A stretch of DNA of 64,000 bases from Streptomyces sp. S.PB5 (lineage in GTDB: Bacteria > Actinomycetota > Actinomycetes > Streptomycetales > Streptomycetaceae). The stretch lies in assembly GCF_030403745.1 (NCBI RefSeq), contig NZ_JAQMWP010000006.1, positions 474,857 through 538,856 of the forward strand, written 5' to 3'. Each line of letters opens with the position of its first letter. Within the stretch, counting starts at the first letter, position 1. The position numbers and the translations under genes were made by a program. Of the stretch, positions 8,121-16,828 are shown piece by piece. Below the pieces are notes generated by a model, which was given only the letters and a program-made list of their open reading frames with translations, searched no databases and was not told where the DNA came from.

Positions 8121-8315
8121 TCATGTGCGCCGCCTGGACCTGCCGCAGATGATGTACGGCCACGGGCCACCCATGCCGAACGGCATGTAGGCCACGTCCT
8201 GCTCCGGTTCGGGCGCGACCGGGTCCGGCGGAGGCGGTACGGCGTCCGGCCTGAGCAGTAAGAGGAGGGCGAGCGATGCAAGCAGGCCGGCGGCGCAGCT
8301 GAGGAGCGGGATCAC
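8121..8315 (-). CDS. Small single-pass membrane protein
   Basis: This 64-residue predicted protein begins MIPLLSCAAGLLASLALLLL, one clear membrane helix or an uncleaved signal, then a proline-rich stretch and a short polar tail. The GTG at 8315 overlaps the stop of the preceding small gene as GTGA, which is the main support for it being real. I recognise no family. The Cys at residue 7 is not in a lipobox context. Confidence 0.5.
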   Translation of the reverse strand: MIPLLSCAAGLLASLALLLLLRPDAVPPPPDPVAPEPEQDVAYMPFGMGGPWPYIICGRSRRRT

Positions 8316-8575
8316 TTGCGGCTCGCCTCCCGCACCAACTCGGTGTCCGAGACCAGCGCTTGGCGCTCGGTGTGGTCGTCGAGCCGGACCCAGAGGAAGG
8401 CGCGCTCGGCATCCACACCGGCGTAGCCGGAGCCGACCTGGACGACGACTCCCTCGAAGGGTTCCGGGTGTTCGCGGCGGTGGGGGTCGGGCGGGACGTA
8501 GGTGGTGCCGCGGACTCGGTCGCCGATGAGGAAGGGGGCGTCGGTGCGGGGGCGGGGGCTGTTTTGGCTGGTCAT
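8312..8575 (-). CDS. Conserved small hypothetical protein
   Basis: The start at 8575 gives MTSQNSPRPRTDAPF and an 87-residue product; an in-frame extension to 8611 has no better support. The core (FLIGDRVRGTTYVPP, EPFEGVVVQVGSGY, FLWVRLDDHTE) looks like a compact beta-barrel of SH3/KOW character. It precedes and overlaps a tiny membrane protein, so the pair probably forms an operon. I do not recognise a named family. Confidence 0.6.
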   Translation of the reverse strand: MTSQNSPRPRTDAPFLIGDRVRGTTYVPPDPHRREHPEPFEGVVVQVGSGYAGVDAERAFLWVRLDDHTERQALVSDTELVREASRK

Positions 8576-8788
8576 GGGTTCACGTTCGCGCTTGATCCAG
8601 CCCTGTCGCAATAGAACGTAAAAATTCCACGAGAACTGGCAATTGCCGGAAGGGTGGCATAGGCCTGCGCAACACAGGCATGCGGTGTCACACTCGGGGC
8701 ACGAGCCGTGATCTACAGGGCACGGGGAGTCAACTGCCGGGCATCGGCATACTGTTGGCGGGCATGACCGCAGAAGGGGCGGGCAGGA

Positions 8789-9685
8789 GTGGCGACGAAG
8801 ACGGGACCGACCATCCGTCGTATGCAGCTGGGCCAGGAGCTGCGCCGACTACGCCAGAACGCTCCTCGGGAGGACGGCGATGGACATGGTCTGACGCTGG
8901 CACAGGCCGTGAAAGGGCTCGGCTTCACGGAGTCGAAGCTCTATCGCGTAGAAAACGGACTCACCGGCCTGCCCAAGGTCCAGGACCTCAAGGAGCTGCT
9001 GGACCGGTACGGGCTCACGAACCCCGAGGACGTGGAGTTCCTGCTGGAGGTCCACAAGAACTCTCTGCAACGGGGTTGGTGGTCGCCGTACCGGAGTCTC
9101 ATGCCGTCGGGCTTCGGTATGAGCGTGGGCCTGGAGGGCGACGCCAAGATCCTCCGTGTCTACCAACCGGACGTGATCTTCGGGCTGTTCCAGACCGAGG
9201 CGTACGCCCGTGCGCAGTTCGAAGTCGCCAAGCCGGTCGACGAGCGCACTACGGAGTTCGTTGAACGGAACATCGAGATCCGCATGAGACGCCAGGAGGC
9301 CATCACCCGAAGCGACCGTCCGGTCGAGGTCCACGCGATCCTCGACGAGGCCGCAGTGCGGCGTGTTGTGGGCGGCTACGACGCCATGCGTGAACAGTAC
9401 GAGCGCTTGGCTGGGTTGGCCGCTCTGGACCATGTGACCGTACAGATCCTTCCGATGTCCCAACCGGTCTACCGTGCGCGGGACAACTTCATCCTGATGG
9501 AGTTCGAGCCGCCGCTGCCGAAGGTGGTGAGCGTGGACGTACAGGACGGTGTGAGCGTCGCGGACAAGGACACGGAGATCTGGAAGTACTCGCGCAGGTT
9601 CGATGCCATGCGCGCTGAAGCCGCCCCGGCTCGCGAAACGCCGGGCTTCCTGCACCGACTAGCACAAGACCTGGAACAGTCATGA
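8789..9685 (+). CDS. XRE-type helix-turn-helix regulator with DUF5753
   Basis: This 298-residue protein has an N-terminal HTH (residues about 10-75: LGQELRRLRQ, LTLAQAVKGLGFTESKLYRVENG) and a DUF5753 domain (about 110-285: VYQPDVIFGLFQTEAYARAQF, VQILPMSQPVYRARDNFILMEF). Such proteins are encoded in many copies per Streptomyces genome, nearly always beside a DUF397 gene, and several such pairs (bldB/whiJ-like systems) affect development and antibiotics. The GTG at 8789 fits the usual start. Its stop overlaps the DUF397 gene by 4 bp. Confidence 0.93.
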   Translation: MATKTGPTIRRMQLGQELRRLRQNAPREDGDGHGLTLAQAVKGLGFTESKLYRVENGLTGLPKVQDLKELLDRYGLTNPEDVEFLLEVHKNSLQRGWWSPYRSLMPSGFGMSVGLEGDAKILRVYQPDVIFGLFQTEAYARAQFEVAKPVDERTTEFVERNIEIRMRRQEAITRSDRPVEVHAILDEAAVRRVVGGYDAMREQYERLAGLAALDHVTVQILPMSQPVYRARDNFILMEFEPPLPKVVSVDVQDGVSVADKDTEIWKYSRRFDAMRAEAAPARETPGFLHRLAQDLEQS

Positions 9686-9918
9686 GTACTCACCCCAAGG
9701 CCCTCGAACTAGCCGCAGAAGAGACGTGGTTCAAGTCCACCTACAGCGGTGACGACGGCAGCAGCTGCGTCGAGATAGCCAACCTCACCCCCACCCACCC
9801 CCTCATCGCCGTCCGCGACTCCAAACTCCCCCACGGCCCCGCCCTCGCCCTCCCCCCGCAGTCCTTCGCCGCGTTCGTGGACCACGTACGGCAACGAGGC
9901 ACCGGTGCGTCTGCGTAA
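9682..9918 (+). CDS. DUF397 small protein, partner of the upstream HTH regulator
   Basis: This 78-residue protein carries the DUF397 signature: WFKSTYSGDDGSSCVEIA, then IAVRDSKLPHGPAL and a final FAAFVDHVR helix. DUF397 proteins pair with XRE/DUF5753 regulators as WhiJ-type modules; toxin-antitoxin-like and developmental roles have been proposed. The ATG at 9682 overlaps the regulator stop (ATGA), and the gene overlaps the downstream acetyltransferase by 14 bp. Confidence 0.93.
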   Translation: MSTHPKALELAAEETWFKSTYSGDDGSSCVEIANLTPTHPLIAVRDSKLPHGPALALPPQSFAAFVDHVRQRGTGASA

Positions 9919-10420
9919 CGTCACCCCGGACGACGTGGACGCCTATGTCCGCATGCGCTGTGACCCCGTGATGATGAAGGAACTCGGCGGACCGGTACCC
10001 CGCGACGACATCGAGGACAAGGTCCGCCGGGACGCCGAGGAGGCCGCCGCCGACACCTCCTGGATCAAGATGATCGTCCCTGATCCGGGCAGACCGGAGG
10101 TCGTCGCGGGCAGCGTGTGCGTCTGGTCGCACGACCAGGACGAGAAACCGTTCTCCGAGATCGGCTGGATGGTCCTCCCCGAGTTCCAGGGCCGAGGCAT
10201 CGGCAAGCTCGCCACCCGCATCCTCCTCGAAAGGGCCGGGGAAGACGGCCGCTGGGGCGAGATCCACGCCTTCCCGGCGACGGGCAACGCCGCCTCGAAC
10301 GGCATCTGCGCGGCTCTCGGCTTCCGCCTCCTCGGCGAGACCGACGTGGACTTCGCCGGCCGGATCATCCACAGCAACCACTGGATGATCGACCCGCGTT
10401 CCGACCCGCCGAAGTCATAG
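9905..10420 (+). CDS. GNAT family N-acetyltransferase
   Basis: This 171-residue GNAT protein begins at a GTG (VRLRNVTPDDVDAYVRMR). The acetyl-CoA pyrophosphate loop is visible as QGRGIGKLATR after the beta-4 strand IGWMVLPEF, and the C-terminal ASNGICAALGFRLLGE is typical of RimJ/RimL-like acetyltransferases. The substrate is unknown. The start lies inside the end of the DUF397 gene, so translation is probably coupled although function is likely unrelated. Confidence 0.9.
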   Translation: MRLRNVTPDDVDAYVRMRCDPVMMKELGGPVPRDDIEDKVRRDAEEAAADTSWIKMIVPDPGRPEVVAGSVCVWSHDQDEKPFSEIGWMVLPEFQGRGIGKLATRILLERAGEDGRWGEIHAFPATGNAASNGICAALGFRLLGETDVDFAGRIIHSNHWMIDPRSDPPKS

Positions 10421-10429
10421 GCTCACCCC

Positions 10430-11227
10430 ATGCCCCCGGCCAGAAGACGCCCCCGCACCTACAACCCCGCCAAGATCCGCACCGCGGTCCTCACCCAGTT
10501 CGGGAACGTACGCCAGGCCGTGGCCACCCTCACCGAGGCCCAGCTCGCCGCCCCCACCCGCCTCGGCGACTGGACCGTCCGCGACCTGGCCGCGCACATC
10601 ACGATGGCCGTCGAGGCCATCAGCCGCGGCCTCGACCTCGACGAACCGCCGAGCCGTGGCCTCGACCTCCTGGAGTGGCCCTTCACCACGGCCCCTCGCG
10701 CCGAGGGCATCTCCGACGACACCGAGGCACTCGCCGCAGCCTGCCCCGACCTCGACGCCCTCTTCGCCCGCACCGAGCAGCGCTTCACCGAGAGCCTCGA
10801 CAAGGCCCCCGACAGCCGCCTGATCGGTAGCCGGACGGGCGCGATGACCCTCACGGACTACCTGGTCACCCGCACCGTCGAACTCGTCGTCCACACCGAC
10901 GACCTGAACGCCGCGGTCCCCGGCCTCGACATCCCGTACGACCGTCAGGCCCTCGCCGCCTGCACCCGCCTCCTCGCCGACGCCCTCGCCGCGAAGGCCC
11001 CCGGCGGCTCGACGGAGGTGCGGATCCCGCCGTACGCCGTGGTGCAGTGCGTGGAAGGCCCCCGCCACACCCGCGGCACCCCGCCGAACGTCGTCGAGAC
11101 CGACCCGCTGACCTGGATCCGCCTCGCGACCGGCCGGGTGGTCTGGGCGGACGCCCTCGCGGACGCCGAGGTCAGCGCCAGCGGGGAGCGGGCCGATCTC
11201 GGAGAGTTCCTGCCGCTGATGAGGTGA
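10430..11227 (+). CDS. Maleylpyruvate isomerase family mycothiol-dependent enzyme
   Basis: This 265-residue protein has an N-terminal DinB/MDMPI four-helix bundle: LGDWTVRDLAAHITMAVEAI supplies one metal-binding His, TRTVELVVHTDDLNAAV another. The C-terminal SCP2-like domain reads VVETDPLTWIRLATGRVVWADAL. This architecture is the actinobacterial 'maleylpyruvate isomerase N-terminal' group, thought to use mycothiol in place of glutathione. The reaction here is not known. It begins 9 bp after the acetyltransferase and probably shares its transcript. Confidence 0.88.
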   Translation: MPPARRRPRTYNPAKIRTAVLTQFGNVRQAVATLTEAQLAAPTRLGDWTVRDLAAHITMAVEAISRGLDLDEPPSRGLDLLEWPFTTAPRAEGISDDTEALAAACPDLDALFARTEQRFTESLDKAPDSRLIGSRTGAMTLTDYLVTRTVELVVHTDDLNAAVPGLDIPYDRQALAACTRLLADALAAKAPGGSTEVRIPPYAVVQCVEGPRHTRGTPPNVVETDPLTWIRLATGRVVWADALADAEVSASGERADLGEFLPLMR

Positions 11228-11258
11228 ACCCATCAGGTGCCTCGTGCGTCCAAGGACC

Positions 11259-12158
11259 ATGAAGCAGACGACACGTGTGAAGTACGCCGTCGCCCTGGCC
11301 GGCACCGCGCTGCTGGCGGCCTGCGGCACGGAATCCGGCGGCGGCGGGGCCGGCGGCGAGGGGAAGGACGAGGGGAAGACCAAGGTCGCGAACACCGAGG
11401 ACGTGATCGCGGACACCTACTGGGTGCCGCAGAAGGTGACCGTCGACGGCAAGACCTACACCCTCCCGAAGGACGACCGCTTCCGGGTCGACGAGGCCCA
11501 CATCACCTTCAAGCCCGACAGCACCGACCCCGAGATGGGCGGCGGCGAGTCCGGCGGCACCGTGGGCTGCAACAGCTTCGGCGCCGACGTGGAGATCCAG
11601 GGCGACACCGTGAAGCTCACCGATCTCGCCTCGACGGCGATGGGCTGCCAGGGCCCGGTCGGAGAGTTCGAGTCGAAGTTCCTCAGCGTCTTCGACGGCA
11701 CGCTCAAGGCCGCCGTCGAGGAGCCCGACGGGACCAGGACCCTCACTCTGAGCGCCGCCGGCGGCGACAGCATCACCCTCCGCGAGGGCACCCCCCAACC
11801 GAGCCCGGCCCTCCAGGGCACCCGGTGGACCATCGACACCCTGCTCTCCGGCAAGGGAGACGACGCCACCGCCTCCTCCCTCCCCGAGGACGCGAAGGCC
11901 CATCTCACCCTCACCAAGGACGGCAAGGCCACCGGCAGCCTCGGCTGCAACACCTTCACCGCCGAGGCCACGGTCAAGGACGGCACCATCGAGTTCGGCC
12001 CCCTCGCGACCACGCGCAAGGTCTGCTCGCCGCCCGTGATGAAGACCGAGCGCGAACTCACCGAAATCCTCGCGGACAAGGTCTCCTACCAGCAGAAACA
12101 GGATTCTCTGACCCTCACCGCGGCTTCCGGGAAGGGCCTCGTGGCCCGCACGGAGTAA
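11259..12158 (+). CDS. META-domain lipoprotein
   Basis: The 299-residue protein starts MKQTTRVKYAVALAGTALL and has the lipobox LAAC, so it should be exported and anchored to the outer face of the membrane. Two META (HslJ-like) domains follow: the first includes GGTVGCNSFGADV, the second GSLGCNTFTAEAT with RKVCSPPVM. META domains occur in E. coli HslJ and in many actinobacterial lipoproteins; the function is unsettled. The ATG at 11259 follows AAGGA at ideal spacing and gives the signal peptide; a GTG 15 bp upstream does not. Confidence 0.9.
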   Translation: MKQTTRVKYAVALAGTALLAACGTESGGGGAGGEGKDEGKTKVANTEDVIADTYWVPQKVTVDGKTYTLPKDDRFRVDEAHITFKPDSTDPEMGGGESGGTVGCNSFGADVEIQGDTVKLTDLASTAMGCQGPVGEFESKFLSVFDGTLKAAVEEPDGTRTLTLSAAGGDSITLREGTPQPSPALQGTRWTIDTLLSGKGDDATASSLPEDAKAHLTLTKDGKATGSLGCNTFTAEATVKDGTIEFGPLATTRKVCSPPVMKTERELTEILADKVSYQQKQDSLTLTAASGKGLVARTE

Positions 12159-12178
12159 CCAAGCACACGTCCAGCGAA

Positions 12179-12208
12179 TTCGGACCAGTGGACGACCTCG
12201 CCTACACT
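12179..12208 (+). promoter_or_regulatory. Predicted purF promoter giving a leaderless transcript
   Basis: The hexamer TACACT at 12203-12208 matches the actinobacterial -10 consensus TANNNT, with TTCGGA as a weak -35 18 bp upstream. Initiation 7-8 nt after the -10 would place +1 at or next to the GTG start codon at 12216. No Shine-Dalgarno sequence is present before that GTG. Confidence 0.55.
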
Positions 12209-12215
12209 CGGGGAC

Positions 12216-13745
12216 GTGCCACGTGGTGACGGTCGACTCAATCATGATCTGCTCCCCGGCGAGAAAGGCCCCCAGGACGCGTGTGGCGTCTTCGGTGTCT
12301 GGGCTCCGGGTGAAGAGGTCGCCAAGCTCACTTACTTCGGGCTCTACGCCCTCCAGCATCGGGGCCAGGAATCCGCGGGTATCGCGGTCAGCAACGGCTC
12401 CCAGATCCTCGTCTTCAAGGACATGGGCCTCGTTTCCCAGGTCTTCGACGAGACCTCTCTCGGTTCGCTCCAGGGTCATATCGCGGTCGGTCACGCCCGC
12501 TACTCGACCACCGGCGCCTCCGTGTGGGAGAACGCCCAGCCAACGTTCCGTGCCACCGCGCACGGCTCGATCGCGCTCGGCCACAACGGCAACCTGGTCA
12601 ACACGGCGCAGCTCGCCGAGATGGTCGCCGACCTCCCGAAGGACACCAACGGCCGCTCGACCCGGGTGGCCGCCACCAACGACACCGACCTGCTGACGGC
12701 CCTGCTGGCCGCCCAGGTCGACGAGGACGGCAAGCCCCTGACCATCGAGGAGGCGGCCCACACCGTCCTCCCGCAGGTCCGCGGTGCCTTCTCACTCGTC
12801 TTCATGGACGAGCACACCCTCTACGCGGCCCGCGACCCCCAGGGCATCCGCCCGCTGGTCCTCGGCCGCCTGGAGCGCGGCTGGGTCGTCGCCTCGGAGT
12901 CCGCCGCCCTCGACATCTGCGGCGCCTCCTACGTCCGCGAGATCGAGCCGGGCGAGTTCGTCGCCATCGACGAGAACGGCCTGCGCACCTCCCGCTTCGC
13001 GGAAGCGAAGCCCAAGGGCTGTGTCTTCGAGTACGTCTATCTCGCCCGCCCCGACACCGACATCGCCGGCCGCAACGTCTACCTCTCCCGCGTGGAGATG
13101 GGCCGCAAGCTGGCGAAGGAAGCCCCTGTCGAGGCCGACCTGGTCATAGCGACCCCGGAATCCGGCACCCCGGCCGCCATCGGCTACGCGGAAGCCTCCG
13201 GAATCCCCTTCGGCGCGGGTCTGGTGAAGAACGCCTATGTGGGCCGTACCTTCATCCAGCCCTCCCAGACGATCCGCCAGCTCGGTATCCGCCTCAAGCT
13301 GAACCCGCTGAAGGAAGTCATCAAGGGCAAGCGCCTGGTCGTCGTCGACGACTCGATCGTGCGCGGCAACACCCAGCGGGCCCTGGTCCGCATGCTGCGC
13401 GAGGCGGGCGCCGCCGAGGTCCACATCCGGATCTCCTCGCCGCCCGTGAAGTGGCCCTGCTTCTTCGGCATCGACTTCGCCACCCGCGCCGAGCTCATCG
13501 CCAACGGCATGACCATCGACGAGATCGGCACCTCGCTGGGCGCCGACTCCCTGGCGTACATCTCCATCGACGGCATGATCGAGGCGACCACCATCGCCAA
13601 GCCGAACCTCTGCCGCGCCTGCTTCGACGGTGAGTACCCGATGGAGCTCCCGGACCCCGAGCTGCTCGGCAAGCAGCTCCTGGAGACCGAGCTGGCCGCA
13701 GGGCCCGCCGCCACGGCCGCGGCCGACGCGATCCGTCGCCCGTAG
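12216..13745 (+). CDS. purF: Amidophosphoribosyltransferase PurF
   Basis: The 509-residue enzyme makes phosphoribosylamine from PRPP and glutamine, the first committed step of purine synthesis. A 22-residue propeptide precedes Cys23 in DACGVFGVW; after processing this Cys becomes the N-terminal nucleophile of the Ntn glutaminase domain. The C-terminal phosphoribosyltransferase domain has the PRPP loop VVVDDSIVRGNTQRA. Cysteines in PCFFGIDF and NLCRACF fit the Fe-S-containing Bacillus-type enzyme. The GTG at 12216 is probably the 5' end of a leaderless mRNA. purM follows 44 bp later. Confidence 0.97.
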   Translation: MPRGDGRLNHDLLPGEKGPQDACGVFGVWAPGEEVAKLTYFGLYALQHRGQESAGIAVSNGSQILVFKDMGLVSQVFDETSLGSLQGHIAVGHARYSTTGASVWENAQPTFRATAHGSIALGHNGNLVNTAQLAEMVADLPKDTNGRSTRVAATNDTDLLTALLAAQVDEDGKPLTIEEAAHTVLPQVRGAFSLVFMDEHTLYAARDPQGIRPLVLGRLERGWVVASESAALDICGASYVREIEPGEFVAIDENGLRTSRFAEAKPKGCVFEYVYLARPDTDIAGRNVYLSRVEMGRKLAKEAPVEADLVIATPESGTPAAIGYAEASGIPFGAGLVKNAYVGRTFIQPSQTIRQLGIRLKLNPLKEVIKGKRLVVVDDSIVRGNTQRALVRMLREAGAAEVHIRISSPPVKWPCFFGIDFATRAELIANGMTIDEIGTSLGADSLAYISIDGMIEATTIAKPNLCRACFDGEYPMELPDPELLGKQLLETELAAGPAATAAADAIRRP

Positions 13746-13789
13746 CCGGTCCGTCCTACCTGCAGTACGACACGAAAGTTCTCACCGTC

Positions 13790-14872
13790 ATGTCTGAGAC
13801 AACTGGTGCCAGCTACGCAGCTGCTTCTTACAAAACAGCAGGTGTCGACATCGAAGCGGGCGACCGCGCCGTAGAGCTGATGAAGGAGTGGGTGAAGAAG
13901 ACCCAGCGCCCCGAGGTCCTCGGCGGCCTCGGCGGTTTCGCCGGTCTCTTCGACGCCTCCGCCCTCAAGAACTACGAGCGCCCCCTGCTCGCCTCGGCGA
14001 CCGACGGCGTCGGCACGAAGGTCGACATCGCGCGCCAGTTGGGCGTCTACGACACGATCGGCCACGACCTGGTCGCGATGGTCATGGACGACATCGTGGT
14101 GTGCGGCGCCGAGCCGCTGTTCATGACCGACTACATCTGCGTCGGCAAGGTCCACCCCGAGCGGGTCGCCGCGATCGTCAAGGGCATCGCCGAGGGCTGT
14201 GTCCTCGCCGGCTGCGCCCTCGTCGGCGGCGAGACGGCCGAGCACCCCGGTCTCCTCGGCCCGGACGACTTCGACGTCGCCGGCGCCGGTACGGGCGTCG
14301 TGGAGGCCGACCGGCTGCTGGGCCCGGATCGCATCCGTACGGGTGATGCGGTCATCGCCATGGCCGCCTCCGGTCTTCACTCGAACGGGTACTCGCTCGT
14401 CCGCCACGTCCTGCTGAACCAGGCGGGCCTGTCCCTGGACGCCCGGATCGAGGAGCTCGGCCGCACCCTCGGCGAGGAGCTCCTGGAGCCGACCAAGATC
14501 TACTCGCTGGACTGCCTGGCGCTGACCCGCACCACGGACGTCCACGCGTACAGCCATGTCACGGGCGGCGGCCTGGCCGCGAATCTCGCCAGGGTCATCC
14601 CGGACGACCTGCACGCGATCGTCGACCGCTCCACCTGGACCCCGGCCCCGATCTTCGACCTCGTCGGCAAGACGGGTCAGGTCGAGCGCCTGGAGCTGGA
14701 GAAGACCCTCAACATGGGCGTCGGCATGATCGCGATCGTCCCGGAGGACTCGGCGGACGTGGCCCTGAGGACCCTGGCCGATCGCGGTGTCGAAGCCTGG
14801 GTGGCAGGCGAGATCACGGCACGCGGCGACCACGCCACCGGTGCGGAGATGGTGGGTGACTACGCCGTCTGA
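13790..14872 (+). CDS. purM: Phosphoribosylformylglycinamidine cyclo-ligase (AIR synthase) PurM
   Basis: This 360-residue protein matches AIR synthase throughout: the Gly-rich GGLGGFAGLFD, the substrate loop TDGVGTKVDIA, DIVVCGAEPLFMTDYI, and LVGGETAEHPG. It closes the imidazole ring of FGAM to give AIR, directly after the PurSQL reaction. It sits 44 bp downstream of purF in the same direction and probably shares its transcript. A hairpin follows the stop. Confidence 0.98.
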   Translation: MSETTGASYAAASYKTAGVDIEAGDRAVELMKEWVKKTQRPEVLGGLGGFAGLFDASALKNYERPLLASATDGVGTKVDIARQLGVYDTIGHDLVAMVMDDIVVCGAEPLFMTDYICVGKVHPERVAAIVKGIAEGCVLAGCALVGGETAEHPGLLGPDDFDVAGAGTGVVEADRLLGPDRIRTGDAVIAMAASGLHSNGYSLVRHVLLNQAGLSLDARIEELGRTLGEELLEPTKIYSLDCLALTRTTDVHAYSHVTGGGLAANLARVIPDDLHAIVDRSTWTPAPIFDLVGKTGQVERLELEKTLNMGVGMIAIVPEDSADVALRTLADRGVEAWVAGEITARGDHATGAEMVGDYAV

Positions 14873-14891
14873 CGCGCAGGAGCAGCGCAAA

Positions 14892-14927
14892 ACCCGGTCC
14901 GGTGGTGTGGACCACATCGGACCGGGT
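14892..14927. terminator. Hairpin between convergent purM and DUF3073 genes
   Basis: An inverted repeat of 10 bp (ACCCGGTCCG/CGGACCGGGT) encloses a second small palindrome. No T run follows on either strand, so this is the U-tract-poor type common in Streptomyces. It lies between convergent genes. Confidence 0.6.
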
Positions 14928-14944
14928 GAAGCGCAGCTGGAGCG

Positions 14945-15199
14945 TCAAGCGCCGCGGCGTTGCGACGTGGGACCGGACTCGTCGTCCTCGTCCTCATCGT
15001 CGTCGTTGTATAGATCCGCGTACTGGGCGTACGGGTCGTCTTCGTCTTCGTCGTCCTCGAACGGCTCGCCATTCGGCGGCTGGCTCGAAGTCGAAGCGCC
15101 CAGCTCATTGGCCAGACGCGACAGGTCAGTCCCGCCGCTGCTGTACTTCAGCTGGCGGGCGACCTTCGTCTGCTTGGCCTTTGCCCGGCCGCGCCCCAT
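14945..15199 (-). CDS. DUF3073 domain-containing protein
   Basis: The 84-residue protein starts MGRGRAKAKQTKVARQLKYS, the hallmark of DUF3073, and ends in a long acidic tract rich in Asp and Glu (about residues 48-76). The basic head and acidic tail suggest nucleic-acid or nucleoprotein interaction, but no function is established. It is highly conserved next to purM in actinomycetes. The start at 15199 is fixed by the conserved N-terminus; the frame is open further upstream without support. Confidence 0.92.
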   Translation of the reverse strand: MGRGRAKAKQTKVARQLKYSSGGTDLSRLANELGASTSSQPPNGEPFEDDEDEDDPYAQYADLYNDDDEDEDDESGPTSQRRGA

Positions 15200-15508
15200 G
15201 GCTCGACCCCCTCGGTGACGGGGCTCGATGGCCCCAGAGTCTTGACACGCGTTCATGATCTGGAACGGGCTCTCCGCAGAGAGACCGGCCCGTAGGGCTT
15301 CCACGGTACCTGAGCCCACGCCCATACGGTACGTCGCCCACAGCACGTGCCGGGGCCCACAACCGGCGGAGTGCCCTGTCCCCGCTGGTCAACCGCGATT
15401 TTAACCACTTCTTGGCGGCCGACCCGCCGACGAACGTGAGAGTTCTCTCTAACTGCTCGCCGACGGGTACCGGCCAAGGTGCCGGGCACCGATGCGACGG
15501 GGCTCGTT
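15200..15508. other. Intergenic region between DUF3073 gene and vdh
   Basis: These 309 bp carry the promoter of the DUF3073 gene on the minus strand. A short palindrome GAGAGTTCTCTC occurs near 15440 and a TTTTAA stretch near 15400 is the most AT-rich part. I see no terminator-quality hairpin for vdh and no RNA gene. Confidence 0.4.
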
Positions 15509-16606
15509 TCAGCGCGCCCGGCGCGCCATCGCCGCCTCATGCATCCGCTGCTCCGCGATCCGGTCGGCCGCGGCGGCCGGCGGAATCCCGTCCGACTTCG
15601 CACGTGCGAATATGGCGAGCGTGGTGTCGTAGATCTTCGCCGCCTTCGCCTTGCACCGCTCGAAGTCGAACCCGTGCAGCTCGTCGGCGACCTGGATGAC
15701 CCCGCCGGCGTTCACGACGTAGTCCGGCGCGTAGAGGATCCCGCGGTCGGCGAGGTCCTTCTCCACGCCCGGGTGTTCGAGCTGGTTGTTGGCGGCCCCG
15801 CAGACCACCTTGGCGGTGAGCGCCGGGACGGTGTCGTCGTCGAGGGCGCCGCCGAGCGCGCAGGGGGCGTAGATGTCGAGACCCTCGAGGCGGATCAGGG
15901 TCGCGGTGTCGGCGACGGCGGTGACCCCGGTCGGGTGCGCGGCGAGGATCCGGCCGACGGCCTCTTCCCGTACGTCGGTGATGACGACCTCGGCGCCCTC
16001 CGCCCGCAGGTGCTCCACCAGGTGGTGGCCGACCTTGCCGACGCCCGCGATGCCGACCTTCCGCCCGGCCAGCGAGGGGCTGCCCCACAGGTGCTGGGCG
16101 GAGGCGCGCATGCCCTGGTAGACGCCGAAGGAGGTGAGGACGGAGGAGTCGCCGGCGCCGCCGTTCTCGGGGGAGCGACCGGTGGTCCAGGGGCACTCAC
16201 GTGCGATGACGTCCATGTCGGCGACGTACGTGCCGACGTCGCACGCGGTGACGTACCGCCCGCCGAGCGAGGCCACGAACCGGCCGTAGGCGAGGAGCAG
16301 CTCCTCGCTCTTGATCGTCTCCGGGTCACCGATGATCACGGCCTTGCCGCCGCCGTGGTCCAGGCCGGCCATGGCGTTCTTGTACGACATCCCGCGGGCG
16401 AGGTTCAGGGCGTCGGCGACGGCCTCCTCCTCGGTCGCGTACGGGTAGAAGCGGGTACCGCCGAGGGCGGGGCCCAGCGCGGTGGAGTGGAGGGCGATGA
16501 CGGCCTTGAGGCCGCTGGCACGATCCTGGCAGAGCACGACTTGCTCATGGCCGCCCTGGTCCGAGTGGAACAGGGTGTGCAGGACGCCGGCTGATACGTC
16601 GGTCAC
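15509..16606 (-). CDS. vdh: Valine (branched-chain amino acid) dehydrogenase
   Basis: The 365-residue Leu/Val/Phe dehydrogenase deaminates branched-chain amino acids with NAD, supplying 2-oxo acids and starter units for polyketide synthesis. The substrate loop GPALGGTRFYPYA, catalytic Lys88 in DHGGGKAVI and a Rossmann motif AGVGKVGHH are visible, with CGAANNQLEHP downstream. The GTG at 16606 follows AGGAG and gives TDVSAGVLHTLFHSD. In Streptomyces vdh lies near bldC, as here. Confidence 0.96.
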   Translation of the reverse strand: MTDVSAGVLHTLFHSDQGGHEQVVLCQDRASGLKAVIALHSTALGPALGGTRFYPYATEEEAVADALNLARGMSYKNAMAGLDHGGGKAVIIGDPETIKSEELLLAYGRFVASLGGRYVTACDVGTYVADMDVIARECPWTTGRSPENGGAGDSSVLTSFGVYQGMRASAQHLWGSPSLAGRKVGIAGVGKVGHHLVEHLRAEGAEVVITDVREEAVGRILAAHPTGVTAVADTATLIRLEGLDIYAPCALGGALDDDTVPALTAKVVCGAANNQLEHPGVEKDLADRGILYAPDYVVNAGGVIQVADELHGFDFERCKAKAAKIYDTTLAIFARAKSDGIPPAAAADRIAEQRMHEAAMARRAR

Positions 16607-16828
16607 TGTGGTGACTCCTGGGTAAGTAGCCGCTGTTGGGACCAGCTCCCGTAAGGGTGGCGGGCGCTGTGAGCATGAGATTAGAGCCTGGCTGCTCGCC
16701 GCCGCCCCGCCGTGCTCAGGATCACCTACTCCCGGAGTACGCCCGTGCGACGATTTGCATAGATTTCCCGCCCGTTTGTGAGCGGGTTTCGCAGGTTTTC
16801 CTGGCAGTGGGCGGGGGAGGGAGCAGGC

